A DNA stretch of 64,000 bases, from the NCBI GenBank assembly GCA_950022295.1, contig OX465596.1:5270001-5334000 (forward strand), written 5' to 3'. This document shows positions 1 to 11,952 of this stretch, in pieces. Position numbers and translations under genes: made by a program. The notes beneath the pieces are model-generated. The model saw only the letters and a program-made list of their open reading frames with translations, was not told the DNA's origin and did no database searches. The DNA is from Bromus sterilis. Its lineage: Eukaryota; Streptophyta; Magnoliopsida; Poales; Poaceae. Position 1 is the stretch's first letter; every line of letters starts with the position of its first letter.

Positions 1-1000
1 GCCGGCTTTTGAGTTGGATGTCGACTCACCGGGGGCCACCCGGATTTGTGCGTTGTTAGTTAGAGGGACCTGTCGTTCCGGATCTCTTGGGACTAAATCA
101 TAAAATGGTTGCCTATCATGGGTAGCAACTGAGAGAGATGGGCGTGCGTGCGGAGCCTTGTAATGGGCAGTTGGTACACCCCTGCAGGGTTAAATCTTTT
201 CGAGAAGCCGTGTCCACGATTATGGACGACTTGAGACCTACTCCTTGTTCATAGACAACAACAGCTGAGATAGTCTTAATATAAATTGATCAACGTGTGT
301 GTGTGACTTGGCTGCTTCTTCTTCGTCGGGATGCGAAGAGGAGGACAAGGATAGGATAGGTGTTATGTTTGCGTAAGTAGTTGATAGCAAGACTTTTGAA
401 GGCGATTCCTCATCGAATGCTTGGCATCTTATCTTACTCTCTAGATCGTTAGCCACTTCATAAATGCTAGTGCGGCAGCAACCTCACCACTTACCCCTTC
501 CTTACCGTAAACTACTAGTTGTCCTAGAATGACGAGTGATGAAGTCCTTGCTGGGTCAGATGACCACTACAGTTGGATGCTGAGTACCTCTGTACTCATG
601 ATACTACCCCCAAACTCTTTTCAGGGTTTCCTGATCGACAACAGGTATGGTGATCGACGTGCCACGCGGAGACTCGACGACGACTAGTTAGGCGGATCCC
701 GGCGGAGGGCCTGGACCCGTGTGGTTATGGGATCGATGTTTTCTCTTTGCCACTAGGCATTTGATTGTAGTCTGTACTCAGACATATATCTTCCGCTGTT
801 GTATTGTATTTGAGGCAGTTGTATGCCGATTGTATGAGATGTTGTATCCTTGTATCTGTAATGTTGTGATATCATGTTGGAAATCCGGGGCATATGGTTT
901 TGTCATATGTCGCGGTGGGACCGATATGTGCTTCGTCCCCGGGTCTGGGTGGAAACACCTAGATCTGGAACAGTACCGCATATCGGGCCTTACAGTACAC
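1..1000. repeat. Retroelement-like non-coding debris
   Basis: No convincing coding region was seen; the open frames here are short and low in quality. The texture (GC-moderate, no conserved protein, then an abrupt change to AT-rich DNA near position 1000) resembles LTR or internal non-coding DNA of a Triticeae gypsy-type retrotransposon. I cannot name the family or find both ends, so this is an impression from composition and general resemblance. Confidence 0.35.
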
Positions 1001-2470
1001 CACGTAAAAAATCTTCCACTAACTCTTAATGCACATGTTCCTATTAACTTTGTATGTGCATGCAACCTATTACAGATAAATAATAACTTTTTATGCATTC
1101 AACTTCATAATTTATATATAAGCAACTTTTTTTAATAAAAAAAATCAAATTATGAGTTACATCGCATTTTATTTTTCTATATGTCATCTATAATACCTAA
1201 ATAGTTCATCACCACTAACCTATTTATCTTGACATGCAAGCTATCCACATCATCAAGTAGGTCCACCATGTAAAAATTCTTTTCCACTAAATATCCATGC
1301 ACATTCTCCAATTAAAACTCTGCATGCGCATGCAACTAAATAAGTAATAACTTTTTTATGCTCTTAGCTTCACCATTTATAAGCGGTATTTTTATTAAAA
1401 AAATATGAGATATCTCATATTTTATTTTTCTATGCACATCTATAATTGCTATAATTGTTTTAAATTTAGCCAAGGGTGGAGACGACTCCATTGTCTATAC
1501 TCAACGTTGTTTTCATCCCATACTATCTTACCAATATATTGTCAATGTAATAATTTAAAAAAATAAAAATAACGGTTATTTTGGATTTTTCATCAAAATT
1601 TTTTAGAGTTTTACTCTAAGAAAAATTTGTTTCAAAAAGAATTTATAATCAATTTATAACATGTTTATAATATTTTATCATGTTTTTAAACGTCAAATTA
1701 TTACTTAACAATTTCACAGCAACGCGCGGGGTATCATCTAGCTTCTTATGAAATAAAACCGCATTATAGATCATTTAAGTTGTCTATCTCAACATACAAG
1801 CGATCCACATCATCTATTCTCTTAGCCAATCAATTATCCATGTCACCCACTTAGGTCATTTAAATTGTCTCTCTTCCCATGCAAGCTATCCATATCACCC
1901 ATTTCTTAGCCAATCAATTGTCTATCTCATCACAACTAATATATTTATTAATATCTATATGCATTCTTCATATCAATTATATTTTAATTATTTTATTATC
2001 CACCCTAATAATTTTTAATACACACATGTTTCTGTTGCATCTTTACTTAGACAACTCAATGTATCATTCTTTTATACTTTTTGTTTATGCATATAGTTTT
2101 CATAGCAATTCTCGCAGCAACGCACGGGTTATACTTCTAGTTGTTTATAAATACACATCCATAGTTGATATCATTGTTTTAGGTTCAGCCAAGAGTGGAC
2201 ACGTCTTCACTACTTTACTCAACGATATTTTTTTCTCATATCATCTCACCGATATATTGTCAATTAACGAACTTAACAAAACAAAAATAAAACTCATTTT
2301 GGTTTTTTCATCAAATTTTCTTAGATTTTTTACTTTAAATAACATTTCTTTTAAAAAAGAATTTATAATCAAATTATACTATGTTTCATAAAATTTTCAC
2401 ATGTTTTAAAACATCAAATTCTTTCTTAACAGTTCCCGCAACAACGCGCGGGGTATCAACAGAGACCATA
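1000..2470 (+). mobile_element. Cluster of Helitron-like 3' segments
   Basis: Three successive AT-rich segments end in related GC-rich tails near 1715-1741, 2112-2141 and 2433-2452. Each tail has a core like GCAACGCGCGGGG or GCAACGCACGGG; the first two are followed 10-12 nt later by CTAG (CTAGC and CTAGT), while the third has lost it. A short GC hairpin about 10 nt before a CTRR end is the structural signature of Helitron 3' termini. The upstream bodies (TTTTATGC..., about AAGCGGTATTTT) are similar to one another and to 20.2-20.6 kb and 40.7-41.0 kb. No Rep/helicase ORF is present, so these would be non-autonomous or truncated copies. The 5' ends were not located. Confidence 0.5.
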
Positions 2471-2701
2471 CTTTATCATAGATAGTACATAGCTCACAAA
2501 AGCAAAAAAAATGATTAGTTTATTACATTTCCATTTTGCTAATAACCCTAATGAATAGATATCACAGATGCCCAATTTTAGAGCGCATCTCAACTCATTC
2601 CTTTTTGTGGACTGGACTAAACGTCAATTTGCTTGTTTGAGCATGTTTCATCAACATGAAATCTTATTAAGTTATCTGCAGCAGAAGAACATTGCGTCAG
2701 C

Positions 2702-2805
2702 TAGTACGGTTCCATGTTAAGACAAATTCAACCCATGGAGTATTACTTGGACTTAGTACGGTTCCATGTTAAGACAAATTCAAGCCATGGAGTATTACTT
2801 GGACT
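2702..2805. repeat. 52-bp tandem duplication
   Basis: Two adjacent 52-bp copies (2702-2753 and 2754-2805) differ at one base (AACCC versus AAGCC). The near identity points to a recent slippage or unequal-repair event. No gene is associated. Confidence 0.9.
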
Positions 2806-4274
2806 GACATCAAATAGCCACAAAATGCAGGTACATAAAACATAAATACAAAGAGGGATAACCACATGCGGAAGCAGGTCGAGATTAACTAAGTATGCAA
2901 CTATTTGTAATAATCCTAAATATACATTACTTGAACCATACAATTGCATACATACCTTGCTTAATAAATCACACAATGAGGGCAAAAACCTAAAAACAAC
3001 TAAAGAAATGGACAAGAATGTATAGAAGATGTCAGATCATCATGACACAAATTATAATCCCTCTATCATTAAGCATATACCTCCACAAAGCAACATGAAT
3101 CAAGATGCAACATTAAACTCTGCCTTCAGCTTCCTCTTTAGTCGATGTCCTCATCCATGAGACCAACCAATGGACACAAGAGGATAGAGGGAGAGAGAAA
3201 TGAGATGGAGGCAAACCCTAAACCACCTAGGCGTCCTTGATCCTGCAAAGGGAATGGGAAGGAAGGAGGAGAAGGGCTTGCGGCCTGTTGGTTGGTGTCG
3301 AGGGCAGCGGTGTCCCGCATGACCGTCCAGATCAGGGTAGTATGCAAATCACGCTAAGGTCAATCTTGATCCAGTATACAAATCACGCAAAGGCCAATCT
3401 TGCTGGACCATCACTCCGGGTGCACCTCTAGCTAATATTCTTGCCATGAAACCAGACTGGTAATGTATAAGGAACAATGTATGAAAAAAGGAAGGCAGGG
3501 CTAAATTTGCAGGGATCTTTCAATAGAGTATAAGATAACAAATATTCATCTCTTTTATAATAAAAGCCAAACAAAACCATGAATCTGGTGGACATTTTGT
3601 TAATCTCTTCTACACATATATAATTTTATTTTGCACCTAATCTTGCTTTAATTTATACTATAACTATAATGAATTGAGGATTTGCTCCCAATTCACAATA
3701 GTTCATTGTTAAAATCCTATACAGGTTCATCCAAGATATATAGCACAGAGAGGCAAAGACAAATTAATGGAAAGGGGATTTTCTCTAGACATAGCGAACA
3801 AAGCAATACCGCCAATTCGGAGGTACCAAGATAAGAAAATGGTTGAACTGATACTATTCTTATTGATTGAAAAATTGGATGGGCATAACACTGTTCGGTT
3901 GTGATGGAATAAAAGAACAACACTCCTTATCTTCGGTGGCACAAATCAATGAAACAATTGCTATTTGTATTACAACAATTAAAGTTAGTTCCAGTAAACA
4001 GCTGAAGCGAGTCAATATATTTTGCTATTACTGGCTTTCCAGAGCTACAAATATAAGGCGTGGATATATCGAAATTATTAGATGCAAAAAAATGGCACAC
4101 AAAAGAAGTGAATGAAGCAAGAGCTTTGGTGTGAGTTGCAATACATACAAAAAAGGTTACAAAGAGGTTGAGAAACAACTGAATGACATCAAGGTGCACA
4201 AAATCGAGAAGAATGTTACCCGCAAAAACAAAACAAAAAACAAGAAGAATGCAAGATATACAATAATCTAAGAG
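2806..4274. other. Intergenic stretch, no supported gene
   Basis: AT-rich sequence with short unconvincing open frames on both strands. The GC-richer patch at 3200-3340 has overlapping small frames but no recognisable domain. I see no complete element here. Confidence 0.4.
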
Positions 4275-6069
4275 TATGGTCTTGGGGAACGGGGCAGAAA
4301 ACAATAATTTTTCATGACCTACGCGTCCCAAACCCAAGACCTGTGCTATGGCGATGGAAGTAACGGAGGAATTTGTCACATACCCGTGTGTAGCCGTTAA
4401 GCGGGAAACGTCCTGCGTGAACGTGGTTGATGTAGTCGTACCGGCAATCCCCGATGCCGCGCAGATCCACGATGACTCCTGAGGCCACCCGGTCCTTGAA
4501 GACCGATGACGGGATTACGTCCCCGTCGGAACGTTCTCTGTGAAGACGTCGCGACACGACCTCGACGATGAAGGAGCACCACAAGTGTAGCGCCTCGTGG
4601 GATTACACGCATACGATGTACCCGACGTTCCCTCCGGGCTCCGAACCAGAAGAGCAGCGGAAAGAAGATGGATTCGGATCCTGATTCCAGCAGCACGACG
4701 GCGTGCATATGGTGGAGAAACCCCCAAACAAGTGTAGACTCCAAACAAGGGGAGTCCACTCGAGGAGGGAGAAAGAGAGAGAAGAGAGATCTGAGAAACT
4801 TGTCTCAAATCAAAATTGTGTGAAGAAAAAGGCATCCCACCCCTCCTTATATAGGCCAAGGAGGGGTGCCACCCTCCCTCCCCTTTCCATGTGGGACTAA
4901 ACCCTAGGGAGGGGGGGGGGTTGGTGCGGCTAGGGGGGTGGGCTCCCTCCCTTGGCGCCTTGGCCCAAGGGGGAGCTCCCTCCTTCCCCTAATAGGCCTC
5001 TTTAGGCCCATATGTCTTTTAATTCATTTTTAATTATATTTAATCATATTTTAATATTTAATTCTGTTAATTAAATAATAAAACATATTTAAACATTATT
5101 AAACATTATTTTGAACCTTTCAAAATATCCAGAACAACTTTCGGCACCTCCCGGAACAATTCTGGTGTTCTCTCTTATTTCACCGATGATCCCGAATCAA
5201 TCCTTAATGCGTCGAATACCCTTAAGCGTGACACCCTACGGTTCGGGAAACAGCGGACATGATCAGACACTCTCTAACCAATGATCATCATGTGGGATCT
5301 GGTTACAATCCTTGATGAGCCCCTGCGCTTCCATCGAATTAACTTCATCGTTTGAACCATTAACGTTGAGTCCTAATCCCTTTGTCATACGGTACTTTGT
5401 TTGTCCGAGGTTTGATCGTCGGTATCCAATATACCTAGTCCATCCTCGTTACAGACAAACATGTTTACTCGTTCCCGTGATATTACAACCCCGTGACCTA
5501 TTCACATGATTGCGCAATCATTATGATGTTATATCATCGAGTGGGCCCAGAGTACCTATCCTTCACTCGGATGGACAAATACCGTTTTGATCTATTTGCA
5601 TACTCATCAACATATCTACTTCGGAATACCCAAGATACACCTTTATGGTTACCATGTTTCAGTGTAACAGTTAATGCACTCAAAGCATCCTGGTAGATAG
5701 CAATTATGTATGATCATCACGGTCTTAAGGATCGGTTCACTACGTTTATAGTTATCGCAATGTTGAACTATGTGACTGGATCACATTGCAACACTTCTGG
5801 TGAGTGTGTGTCCATCATGTCATTCTCCCAATGACATGACCCCATTGTCAATAGACTGTTCACATCTCATGATCAGGAAACCTTGATCATCAATTTCCCA
5901 ATGGACTAGTATACTAGAGTTAACTAGGGACCTGGTTGTTTGTATACCACACGTGTATTAAAGTTTCCGCTTAATACAGTTATAGCACAGTATAAAACTC
6001 ATTATGAACTAATGAAATATGCCAATAAACATATTTTATTTGCCTCTAGGGCACATTCCCAACATATGG
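4275..6069 (-). mobile_element. Solo LTR, BARE/Angela/WIS-type copia, with TSD
   Basis: On the minus strand the element begins TGTTGGGAATGTGCCCTAGA (boundary at 6064), the characteristic start of BARE/Angela/WIS LTRs, and ends near 4280 with a CCCCAAGA tail, one substitution from the family's CCCCAACA end. The LTR is about 1785 bp, the usual length for this family. The 5-bp sequence TATGG flanks both sides (4275-4279 and 6065-6069), a perfect target-site duplication. A TATA-like TATATAAGG lies near 4850 on the minus strand. There is no internal domain, so this is a solo LTR left by LTR-LTR recombination. Confidence 0.92.
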
Positions 6070-6302
6070 GAGCAATAAGAAGTTTGCACGTATATAAATA
6101 TAGCAAGCTTGCCAGATATGGTGAAACAATGACATGAAACAAAACATAAAAACTAAAAAACAATGTTCACCCTACAATGGTAAATTTAAGTGATTTACCC
6201 AAGTTATTTTACCTGCTGCTTACCAGGCCTAAGTTGTCATGCAAACTAACCATACATACATCAAATATAAAGTATATTCAAACAGAAACAAAGGATACTT
6301 AC

Positions 6303-6400
6303 AAATTGGAGGGTTATGAGGTATCTCCTCCTCCACCATGAAGATGTTGACCGTTTGGCTGTTCCACTTAAAGAAATAGTCATGGATATGTATATCACGC
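6303..6400 (-). pseudogene. Unrecognised exon-like segment
   Basis: This 98-nt minus-strand segment is bounded by a canonical acceptor (TTGTGCAG at 6401-6408) and a consensus donor (GTAAGT at 6297-6302). It is open in a single frame with ordinary codon composition; the peptide contains DYFFKWNSQTVNIFMVEEEI. No flanking exon could be joined with confidence. The solo LTR at 4.3-6.06 kb lies about 240 bp downstream on the same strand, so if this was a gene its 3' part may have been disrupted or pushed away. Identity unknown. Confidence 0.3.
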
Positions 6401-8179
6401 CTGCACAAGCAAGCACAAAAAATTAACTAAAGTAGGGCATCAAGGAAAAGTAAGAAAAGACATCCCAAAAAACTTCAAGGTAGCTCGTATCATGCCAGTC
6501 TGCTTCCCAATTGATCTACCCTATTCTGCGAACCATAAGTACAAACTTGGAATTAGAGGAGAATTCCAAGACCCACATCTCCCTCCTCCCACTGTACATG
6601 CTCCCTCAGGCTAACAACATTGTTTCCTCTAGCTGCAATTATTTCAGGATGATATCAACTTGATATTTCTCACATGGAATAAGAAGTTTATAAATTCAGA
6701 ATTTAGACAACCTAGCTAATCTTTCAGCCCATGAACCAATGAAATAAATATAACACCCCAGTTCAACCTAGAAGTGTTATGTTAGTGATTTAAATTAACT
6801 ACGGATCGATGGAAGCATAAATTTGATCAAGAAGAAGAAACGATTAAATTATCTCTTCGAACATATCACTATTGCCACTTAAATGTATATGCAGCATTGC
6901 CAATGAAAACAAAATACACACCGATTGATAACCGACTGCTGAGCCATTGACACTAAAATTCAAGGCATAGCCGAAGAAAATAGAATACAAAAACCTGATT
7001 GATAACCGATTGTTGAGTTTCTGCAGCTCACTTCAATCCAAGTCCATGCAAAAAATCAAAAAAAAATCTATATGTACCTTAATATAAATAAATAAACAAT
7101 TTTTTATGGAGCCTAACCAAACACAAGCTTAACAGGAATGGTAATTGCAAAATCACAATATTAAAAATTTAGGCACACAAACTATCAAAGAAAAAGTGAT
7201 CAATGAGAAAGTAATTTCTCAGAAATAATTAGTTATGTGCCTAGTTCCAAAGCTCTAAAAACATTAAAAACTCATCTCTACTGGGTGTGTGATAAAAAAA
7301 TATCCATAAATATATATATAGGACAGGCTAGTCAAGAAAGAAATTAGGCAATATGAAAATGCTCCCCGTAATCGCTCAAGTAAGTTATTGCTTTCCCATC
7401 AGGTTCAATCGATAGTCGAGAAGCATGTTGTAAGCCACCTACAATGTGCATATGCATATCTCATATTATGGGAAAAAACATTCATACATCCAGAACAATA
7501 GTACGTTATATTTTAAAAACATGACCTCTTATCAAACAGAAAGCAATAAGTAAATTGATGCGTTCTAGCTCCTTGTAACCCTCATTTTCTTACTTTGTTC
7601 ATAAAAATTGGGAGCATCAACAAATATTCAAACATGTGAAAGCATAGAAGACCGAACAAAGGACTGGAGTTACTAACAAAACATCAAGACTTCTCTGCAC
7701 AGTACATGCAACATGTCACTCACAAGCCAATCAAGTCAAAGCACCACATGGATGGAACTAAAAAAGCTAATCAAATCCCTAATTTTAACAGTCGTCTCTT
7801 CCAATACTGAAGCGCCCCCAATTCTGAATCCTTATTCAACAAAAGACATAAGGTGTGGAGTCTTGGATTTAATTCCTCATACGCGATGTTGATATTTTGG
7901 AAGGAAAACAGTAAAACTTTCACTTTGATATAGCAAAACTAACAACCAACATTTATAGCATGTTTTAGTACTCATGAGCATATCACCAAGTGTCCAACCA
8001 AGATTGAATCAGCTTAACCAAAAACTTGGAATCCCTAAGTCGTGCTCGGTTGCAGTACTATTGTTGGGCAGTCTTTGTATTATGTTTGAGAACTCGTTGG
8101 CCTGTGAACAATTGGGGGGGAATGGAGATTCAATATTGATTTTGCATCAGCCCATCTGACCAACTAATCCCAGCAGATA

Positions 8180-8255
8180 ATCATTGTTAAAAGCGCATGT
8201 GCATATAACACCTAACCATCATTGTTAAAAGCGCATGTGCATATAACACCTAACC
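8180..8255. repeat. Perfect 38-bp tandem duplication
   Basis: Two identical adjacent 38-bp copies (8180-8217 and 8218-8255) start ATCATTGTTAAAAGCGCATG. The perfect identity indicates a recent event. Confidence 0.92.
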
Positions 8256-8676
8256 TAACAACATGTGAAGGAACATACATGATGGATCAAGTTTCTCTTA
8301 TTCCGTTTAAATGCAAGAAGCTTCCGGGAAACATACATGATGAAAACCATGAAAGGATGATATTCGCCAAATAGCAGGATTCGGCAAAAAAGTGCGGAAA
8401 AATACAGGGATAAGCTTCCGGGATTTTCTCAGAGGCAAGATTCTATCAAACAGTGTGTCAACAAAGGAATCAAGTTCCTAAACTCAGCTCGACAGAAGGA
8501 TTCTATCTAATCATATCACGAAAGGCTGGATATTCTATTCTGTGTCATATCGGCATTACTGGTAGCACATATATTCTGAAAATGTAGGATTGTAGCATGT
8601 AGGGATGCAGAAAGTATATATTGGAGACTAAGTAACAAAAAAGATTAGCTGAGCACAATGCAAGGTAACCGGTACT

Positions 8677-9940
8677 GGATTGAAAAAAAATATGTATGGA
8701 TTTTCTTGCCTTTCCATTTGTATCAACTACATATATACAAATGTTTATTATTTAGATTTATAACCTATGCAGCAAAAGCATCAACCGTGCATTACAAATG
8801 TGTAGGTAAATATTAGAAAGGAAGCTTTTGACCACCAATCTCATCTAGTCATCATAAATCATAGCATCAAAATGACAACAAAGGGAGAAAAAACACCTAG
8901 ATCTTTTTCAACTATTTAGATAAAGAATTCTTCCCTTCATCCTCAGATCTGCACACATCATGTTCAGAAAGCTAACATATTAGCAAGTTTAAATGTGAGT
9001 GGTAGAGGAAGTAAGGCAAAGAAAAAAGAGCACCGCGACAAGGTTCTCGAGGAAGCCGTCAGAAAAAAATTGAACCTGGCAACCCACAGTCCCAGCTTTC
9101 GACTCCTCCCAACGCACCTACAGCCAACCCCCTCATCCATGAGACAAACAGGGGCCGCTACTGCTGCTGCCATCTCCCTCGCTAGCTCCGACCCAAGCAC
9201 GATAAAGCAATAGCAAGAGGGGCAAGCTCATCCTCTCCTTATCTATCACGACGCGCCGCCAGTGCTCTCATCGTCTACCTTCCGATCACCGCGGCAACTG
9301 AATTGTAAAAAAATCTGTATGGATTTTCTTGCCTTTCCATTTGTAGCAACTACATTATTTAAAAATGTTTATTATCTAGATATCTAACCTATTCAGCAAA
9401 AGCATCAACCTGTGCGTTATAGATGTGTAGGTAAATATTAGAAAGCAAGCTTTTGACTACCAATGTCATCTAGCCATCATAAATCATAGCATCGAAATGA
9501 CAGAACAAAGGCTAATAAAAGGGAGAAAAATCACCTTGAGCTTTTTCAACTCTTTATATAAACAAATCCTTCTTACATTCATCCACATATCGGCACACAT
9601 CATGTTCAAAAAACTAACATATTAGCAAGTTTAAATGTGAGTGGCAGAGGTAGTAAGGAAAAGAGAGAAGAGCACTGCGGCAAGGTTCTTGAGGAACCCA
9701 TCAGCAAAAATTTGAACCTGGCAACCCACAATCCCGGCTTTGCACTCCTCGTATCGCACCTGCAGCCAACACTCTCATCCATGAGACAAACAGGGCCGCT
9801 GCCGCTGTCGCCATCCCCCTCGCCAGGTCCGACCCAAGAACGAGAGGGGCAAGGTCGCCCTCTCCTTATCTATCACCATGCACCGTCAGTGCTCTCCTCG
9901 TCCAGCTCCGGATCACCGCGGAAAATGCATGTACTATTAG
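8677..9940. repeat. Tandem duplication of about 0.62-0.64 kb
   Basis: The segment from about 8677 to 9299 is repeated from about 9300 to 9940 with roughly 90 percent visible similarity and a few indels; the offset drifts from 623 to 642 bp. Each copy contains a small plus-strand ORF starting MSGRGSK (8995-9213 and 9637-9981) and, on the other strand, a weak frame. The two ORFs diverge in frame and length after about 50 codons, which argues against selection on a protein. Confidence 0.8.
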
Positions 9941-10315
9941 ATGAACAAAACATGAGTTATCTCCAAAGGCCAAAGCACTGAAATTTGGAAAACAATTTCC
10001 ATGCATCATCTATCCGGCAAAAGGATTGAGATAATCTAAAAATGGTATTTACCTCATTCATGTACCGTCCTCATCCATTTCGCATCCACCATGGCGAGGG
10101 GTGAGGCAATGGTGACAACATCACAGACGGATCGAAGACAACAGTGGCGGTGATGGCCCCATGAATGAAGCCATGAGACCAGGAGCACTCTGCCCTCAAG
10201 TTTATTCGGAAATGTAGAACAAGATTTCCCAACTACCAACAACAAAAATGTTCTAGTCAGCAATAAAAATTGCACCAACAGTGAATTAGTTTATTAGGAT
10301 TGAGTTTTTCCTTAC

Positions 10316-10387
10316 AGCAAGTCCCTTGAGGCCGAAGATCTTGTACTTCTTACTGAATTCAACCATGACCTCGAAAAATGGTGAAAC
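10316..10387 (-). pseudogene. Unrecognised exon-like segment
   Basis: This 72-nt minus-strand segment has an acceptor (TTTTCAG at 10388-10394) and donor (GTAAGG at 10310-10315). It encodes exactly 24 codons in phase 0, including VSPFFEVMVEFSKKYKIFGL. The lysine/aromatic-rich composition looks like real coding sequence, but I cannot assign a family or find confident neighbours. A TATA-like motif in the same orientation sits about 930 bp upstream near 11320, so a minus-strand transcript is conceivable. Confidence 0.3.
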
Positions 10388-11317
10388 CTGAAAAGTAACG
10401 CCCTAGCACATGCAAAGAACATCTAAATATTTATAGAGTGGTAAGAGTTGTTTACATATGTAAAATAAACTGAAACTGAAGGTCTACATATTAACATATG
10501 TACATTTGTTAATAAGTGACCTTTGCATGAACACCATATTGTCCATTCCTTTATACATTCAGTAGAGAAATTTCAGAGCCCATCACAACTCCCAAACATA
10601 TTATTCTCAGGTGGCACGGTAAATTGATCTTCCATCTACAATACATTGAGAGATGAGAAAGAGAAGGAGGAGGAAGGGGAGTGTGAGGAACAACGCTGTG
10701 TATACCTTGTTGCTGGGAGGCGATGACCTAGGAGTCATGACCCGTTGCTGGCTTCGCCGTCCTTCTCCGACACCACGATGCGAAGCGCAAGGCGATGATG
10801 AGGGCCTCGCGGGAGAGGACGACGCATCAACCTCCCGTGCTGGGTTGGGGCACGAGCTCCTTCGGCCACCACGCACGAAGGGGAGGACTGAGTTGGCGAC
10901 GCGGTGGAAAAGGAGGAGGGGATCACGTGATGGAGACGTGATGCAGATCCTGGTCGACCACAGCCCCCGGACCCTGCCCTCCCCAGATCCTCCTCAGTCC
11001 TCACGGCGGCTAAGGCGAGGGCACGGAAGAGGCGTTGTTTTGGTCGAGATTGGAAGAGGCCCTCCAGGGAGAAGAGGAGAACGAGGGCCGGCGGTAGCCG
11101 GAAAGGAGAGGAGGAGGAGGCGGCGGCTGCAGTACCCGCAGAGAATCGGGAGAGAAGTGGTTGCGGCAGAAAGGGGAAAAGAAAGAGGAGGGGTGGCGTG
11201 CCGGTTCTTATCCCTTCGGTTAGGGCTACAGTACCCTCGCACAATGTCTTCACGTCGCTTTCGGTGAATAATCTCACCTGTACGAGCGATTCTGGGTTAC
11301 TAGTTGGCCCTTTGGGC

Positions 11318-11330
11318 TTTATAAGTTAGA
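11318..11330 (-). promoter_or_regulatory. Candidate minus-strand TATA box
   Basis: On the minus strand the sequence reads TTATAAAGCCCAAAGGGCC, a TATAAA motif next to an AGCCCAAAG (site-II-like TGGGCT) element, both typical of plant promoters. It would drive transcription toward 10.3 kb. No intact minus-strand CDS follows, so functional status is unknown. The plus-strand ORF at 11575 begins about 245 bp away in the opposite direction. Confidence 0.3.
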
Positions 11331-11574
11331 TGCGGCCGGTTTATCTCAGGGTCGCCATGTATGGCTTGTAAGACCCCATGACCCACTCTGTATTTCTCCG
11401 CTGGTGATTCAATAAAGTGGGCATGCATGGTTATTTCTCAAAAAGAAAACTTATATATCGAGCGAGCCGCCGTTCGTCCCTCCTCCTCGTCGACTCGTCG
11501 TCTTCCAACCTGCGAATCCACTCGAGAGTCAAGTTGCTCGGCGAGTTGAGGCGCCGCGAACCAGGGATCAGCTG

Positions 11575-11952
11575 ATGGCCGACAAGAAGGAGTTGTCCCT
11601 TAATCCCTGCATAACCGCCAGTTTGAAGGGAGAGGAGGCGACGGCGGACGAGACAGCGATGGCCGAGAAGGCGACGGCGGACGAGACAGCGATGGCCGAG
11701 AAGGCGGCGGACGAGAAAGCAATGGCCGAGAAGGCCGCCGAGACTGTGGAGCATGAGGAGGAGGAAGAAGAAGATGAGGAGGACTTCGAGAAGCTCTATG
11801 AAGAGGCCAAAGCAAGGCACGCAAAACTCTTTGAGAACCTGTCTTATGTGAGGTGTGTGAAGTATCCATCGTTCATGTCGTATCCAGGTATGGAGGCGGA
11901 CATGGAGGCTGATGGGCTCCAGTTTGACGAGGAGGTTAAGCAACCATGTTGA
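11575..11952 (+). CDS. Hypothetical acidic repeat protein, 125 aa
   Basis: A single-exon ORF opens at ATG 11575. Residues about 20-56 consist of near-perfect repeats of a TADETAMAEKA-type unit, encoded by a 36-bp DNA repeat in two copies plus a shortened third. A run of acidic residues (EHEEEEEEDEEDFEKLYEEA) follows, then a less repetitive C-terminus ending QFDEEVKQPC. There is no signal peptide, membrane segment or recognised domain; the middle is probably helical or disordered. I do not recognise the family. The non-repetitive C-terminal half and the 5' context favour a real lineage-specific gene, but length and repeat content keep confidence moderate. A small domain-poor transposon-derived ORF is the alternative. 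Confidence 0.45.
   Translation: MADKKELSLNPCITASLKGEEATADETAMAEKATADETAMAEKAADEKAMAEKAAETVEHEEEEEEDEEDFEKLYEEAKARHAKLFENLSYVRCVKYPSFMSYPGMEADMEADGLQFDEEVKQPC

Larger units (their letters stand above)
6070..8670. other. AT-rich region with isolated exon-like segments
   Basis: Mostly AT-rich non-coding DNA. On the minus strand 6303-6400 has a good acceptor (GTGCAG) and donor (GTAAGT) and one open frame reading DYFFKWNSQTVNIFMVEEEI in its middle. Around 7372-7440 another minus-strand frame reads GLQHASRLSIEPDGKAITYL before a stop. I do not recognise these peptides and cannot link them into one gene. They may be exons of a decayed minus-strand gene, chance frames, or captured fragments. Confidence 0.3.

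Noticed and set aside
1879..2391. 170-codon plus-strand ORF
   Set aside because: AT-rich Helitron-like DNA giving Leu/Ile/Ser-rich translation; spans two repeat tails.
8995..9213. MSGRGSK start resembling a histone N-terminus
   Set aside because: Only the first seven residues resemble histone H4/H2A; the rest has no histone fold and the paralogous ORF diverges.
10653..11267. 204-codon plus-strand ORF
   Set aside because: Arg/Gly-rich shadow frame in a GC-rich stretch; no domain and no homologue I recognise.
10735..11277. 180-codon minus-strand ORF
   Set aside because: It begins with GTG rather than ATG, is low-complexity and GC-driven, and has no domain.
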